A stretch of 64,000 nucleotides of DNA from Rhodeus uyekii (taxonomy: Eukaryota > Chordata > Actinopteri > Cypriniformes > Acheilognathidae), in contig JAWRVZ010000077.1 in NCBI GenBank assembly GCA_037043235.1, positions 1,234,501 to 1,298,500 on the forward strand, in the 5' to 3' direction. This document shows positions 61,476 to 64,000 of this stretch, in pieces (the stretch's first letter is position 1; each line of letters starts with the position of its first letter). A program made the translations under genes and the position numbers. The notes under the pieces are model-generated. The model was not told the origin of the DNA and ran no database searches. It saw only the letters and a list, made by a program, of their open reading frames with translations.

Positions 61476-61732
61476 ATTTAGAGGCTCTGAGTGTGACATG
61501 GAGAAGCTCAGCTTGTGTCTGCCTTGAGGCAGTGGTCCGACTCAGCCGCGGAAATGTATAAAGTGTCTGACGTTATCGCTATGCGGTATGCAGAGTATTC
61601 GTTCTCCCCCTTCTCTCTCACCAAATCTTCAACCATTTTACATTACTGGCAAATCTACCCTGTTCTCTTACACTGTAACCACCAACATTCTTCCTCTTGT
61701 GTTTCTTGCACTCCCCACATGCTTTTACATAT

Positions 61733-62515
61733 TTAAAGGGGTAGTTCACCAAAAATGTGAACTCTCATTTACATAACCCAACAAAAGGAGAAATTTAGAA
61801 GATCGTATGCAAAACAGCATCTGGAAACAATGAAAGCAAATGGACAAGGATGTCGTTGAGGACAAAAAGCACTTTTTTTGCAGTGATGAACCATTTTGGG
61901 TTCCTCAAAGAATAGGGGCTTTCGAACAAGGTAGTTATAAGATCTCAGTCATAGGAACTAGCCACCAGGGTGTTCCCCTGAGAACAAATTTTACCCCAGG
62001 GCCATTTTACTGCATTCACACCACCAGTAGGAACTCTTTAAGTAGTGTAAGCCGGCCGGCCGACCGCGAAACACTTTATGCACGCCATTCAACAGCTTTA
62101 ACAACTGGAGGATAGAGTACACCATGACTGGAGCTGAGTTTTTATTGTGTGTCATGGGTTGCGTGGTAGATGTCATGTCAAGTCACCTTACTTTTAAGTA
62201 TGACCAAATTTAGTTCCTCCAAAGGTAGTTCCTATAACTAAAATCCTTCCCTGTTCCTCTTGGCTCATTCTTAATAATGTCAAACCTGTTTCTTCACAAG
62301 AAATATTTAAATATACACTACCACAAATGAGTTTTCAGTGCACAGGCAGATATGAATATTATCATTCAACAACTTAAATTTAACTCTCAATTTGGTCAAA
62401 TTGACTATAGCACACTCAGTCTCCATTCATTTTCATTGTATGGAAAATAGATGCTTTTTTGTGTTCTAGAAAGTCATACAGATTTGAAACAGCATGAGGG
62501 TGAGTAAATGATGAC
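61733..62515 (+). mobile_element. Cyprinid MITE interrupted by a nested element
   Basis: The left end is ttaaaggggtagttcacc (61733). The matching far part, 'gtcatacagatttgaaacag' then 'gagggtgagtaaatgatgac', appears at about 62470-62515. The distance is greater than the roughly 400 bp expected, because a different element (61932-62240) lies between. Confidence 0.55.
61932..62240. mobile_element. Nested inverted-terminus element
   Basis: Begins tagttata and ends tataacta, with the subterminal word 'taggaacta' on the left and 'tagttcct' on the right. The middle contains 'gccggccggccgaccgcg', a short GC-rich island in AT-rich DNA. No coding frame and no clear target duplication. The superfamily is not certain. 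Confidence 0.5.
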
Positions 62516-63530
62516 GGCTTTTTACTTTTCTCGCAAACACACTTTCATGAAACACATGCACCTGCATATATCTACGGTACTCATAAAACCCACATGCCAT
62601 GCTAACACCCTGTTTTGCTGTGCATCTGCAACTTTTTCCATCTGTTCTTCCTCCCCCCTTCCTGTTTCTCTTACTCTTTCTCTCTGTGTGCTGAGGCTGG
62701 ATGCTGGGAAACTGTGGATAGTGTTTTATTTTTGTGCTGCCACTTCTCTCACTCTCTTTTTTTGCTTTGTCACTCAACGCGACATGTCCTGTCGCATGGT
62801 TCATTCACTCCGACAGACACAGGGCCGGAGAGTGCTGCCTCTCTCTCCCCCCACATTTCATTCTCCCTCTTCCTCCCTCTCATTTCAGCCCAGGGTCTAT
62901 TCTGAGGCAGGAATTGGAAACTCAGTCTTGTGCTGATGTTTATCAGCCCATTCCAGGCCCTGCATTGCATTTCTATCTGAGAGTGTATCAGAGCCCCTGA
63001 TTTTAGATAGATATGATTAATGTTGTTACATACTCCATGGCATTATGTGGGAAGGCGAGATGGGGGTTATACACAGCCAATTCTTTTCTGTATAATCTTC
63101 TTGTTTTGATCCACAAGAGATCTCCACATCGGAGTGGCTAAATTGAAAACACCACAAATTTGCAAATATGCACAGCCATCTTTACGAATCTGTAAGTGCG
63201 TTTGGATGGAGGCAGAGAAGGACTTGAGGAAACAAGGAGAGAAATGGGTTGCTCTAGACTGAGACTATTAAGGAACCAATGTTAATACGTTTCAGCAACA
63301 TCCACCTTCTCGTGTTACTACAGCGATGACACAAGACTTCAATTAAACCCAGGCTAGGCGGGGAATTCACATGCCGGCCCCTTGACAACTCGCTACCTTG
63401 ATTTCTCTCCCTACCAGAGTTGAGTCGCTCTGAAGCTATAGGTACGATACTTAAAAAAACATGAAATCAAAATGCTTTTTTGCCATTAAGTTCCACCTTA
63501 CTTTTGATTTCATGTCTTGTAACAATTTTA

Positions 63531-63775
63531 GGCAACACTTTATTTTGATGGTCCCTCTTGTACATCTATTGGCTATAAGTAACTATTAGTATTACAAACA
63601 GTTTACTTACCAAGCAGTAGACTATCTGCTTAATATTTGCTAACTCTTTATTGTGATGCTCCTCCAACAGACAGTCTACTGATTATAAGTAACTTTGCAA
63701 CTACATGTCATCTTATCCTAACCCTAACCCTGCCAGTAACTAACACTCTAATGAGAGCTAGTAGACATGCAGGTG
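63531..63775 (+). repeat. 'caacactttattttgatgg' dispersed repeat
   Basis: The block contains two internal versions of 'ctttattgtgatgctcc' / 'ctttattttgatggtccc' and of 'attataagtaactttgc' / 'gctataagtaactattag', so it is internally duplicated. It matches a common cyprinid repeat recognised by sight. Confidence 0.6.
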
Positions 63776-63930
63776 CAATGTTACCTTTATTTACATATTT
63801 CCAGTTTTCATTTTCATTTTAGTTCATGTTTTTGTCTTATTTTATTTAAGCTTTACTTTAATTAAGTTTTAGTCATTACAATTTTATTTCAGTCAGTTCA
63901 ATATCGCTAAGTTCCGTTAAAGTTTTGTTG

Positions 63931-64000
63931 AAGGGATATTTCACCAGTAAATTTTGTTGTTCTAAATTCTACTCACCTTCATGTTGTTCCAAACCTGTAT
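63931..64000 (+). mobile_element. Cyprinid MITE end, cut by window
   Basis: 'aagggatatttcaccagtaa', then 'ctactcaccttcatgttgtt' and 'ccaaacctgtat', is the left end of the same MITE family as at 61733. It runs off the right edge. Confidence 0.65.

Larger units (their letters stand above)
55771..64000. other. Intergenic region downstream of fbxl14
   Basis: No coding exon was recognised on either strand. By synteny erc1 should lie further right in the opposite orientation, but none of its exons is seen here. The region carries microsatellites and short transposon copies, listed separately. The 125-codon frame at 56518-56895 has no known motif. Confidence 0.55.

Overview
The window is nuclear DNA of a teleost fish, most likely a cyprinid (carp, goldfish or zebrafish relative). 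Three spliced or single-exon vertebrate genes are recognisable from their proteins. The noncoding DNA is AT-rich, full of CA, GT and TA microsatellites, and holds cyprinid-style repeats: an L2-like LINE tail, a hAT element with an 8-bp target duplication, short inverted-repeat elements of the 'ttaaagggtagttcacc' type, and a tRNA-derived SINE. No bacterial, viral or CRISPR feature was seen. Species assignment is inference.

Layout. (1) 1-22.3 kb, minus strand: adipor2, the adiponectin receptor 2 gene. Five coding exons were placed by splice sites and continuous reading frame (1590-1777, 2031-2217, 2651-2822, 4359-4499, 13693-13740). A noncoding first exon ends at 22102, behind a TATA-less promoter with CCAAT, CRE-like and ZNF143/THAP11-like motifs. 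The C-terminal exon or exons lie beyond the left edge, and an antisense LINE occupies that intron. (2) 22.3-27.2 kb: intergenic, with a LINE fragment, a dispersed repeat and a complete nonautonomous hAT element. (3) 27.2-37.8 kb, minus strand: wnt5b, complete in four coding exons (363 aa). A CpG-rich block in its second intron looks like an alternative promoter and first exon. (4) 37.8-52.7 kb: about 15 kb between the divergent wnt5b and fbxl14b genes, holding a long foldback element, a two-level tandem repeat, a SINE, a duplicated 93-bp module and long simple repeats. (5) 52.7-55.8 kb, plus strand: fbxl14 (probably the b copy), one 400-aa open exon with upstream ORFs in its leader. (6) 55.8-64 kb: intergenic, with no gene recognised and several short repeats.

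The order adipor2 - wnt5b - fbxl14 matches the human 12p13 block (ADIPOR2-WNT5B-FBXL14-ERC1, from memory), so erc1 would be expected beyond the right edge. The three genes do not form a pathway: one is a seven-pass membrane receptor with ceramidase-like fold, one a secreted noncanonical Wnt ligand, one an SCF ubiquitin-ligase substrate receptor. wnt5b and fbxl14 both act in early embryonic patterning and share the intergenic region, so regulatory elements there could serve either gene.

I found no wholly new biological system. The items most worth a second look are the candidate internal wnt5b promoter, the 93-bp module with a 39-bp invariant core found twice, the A-B-A-B 74-bp tandem repeat, the hairpin element just upstream of wnt5b, and the leader uORFs plus splice donor of fbxl14.
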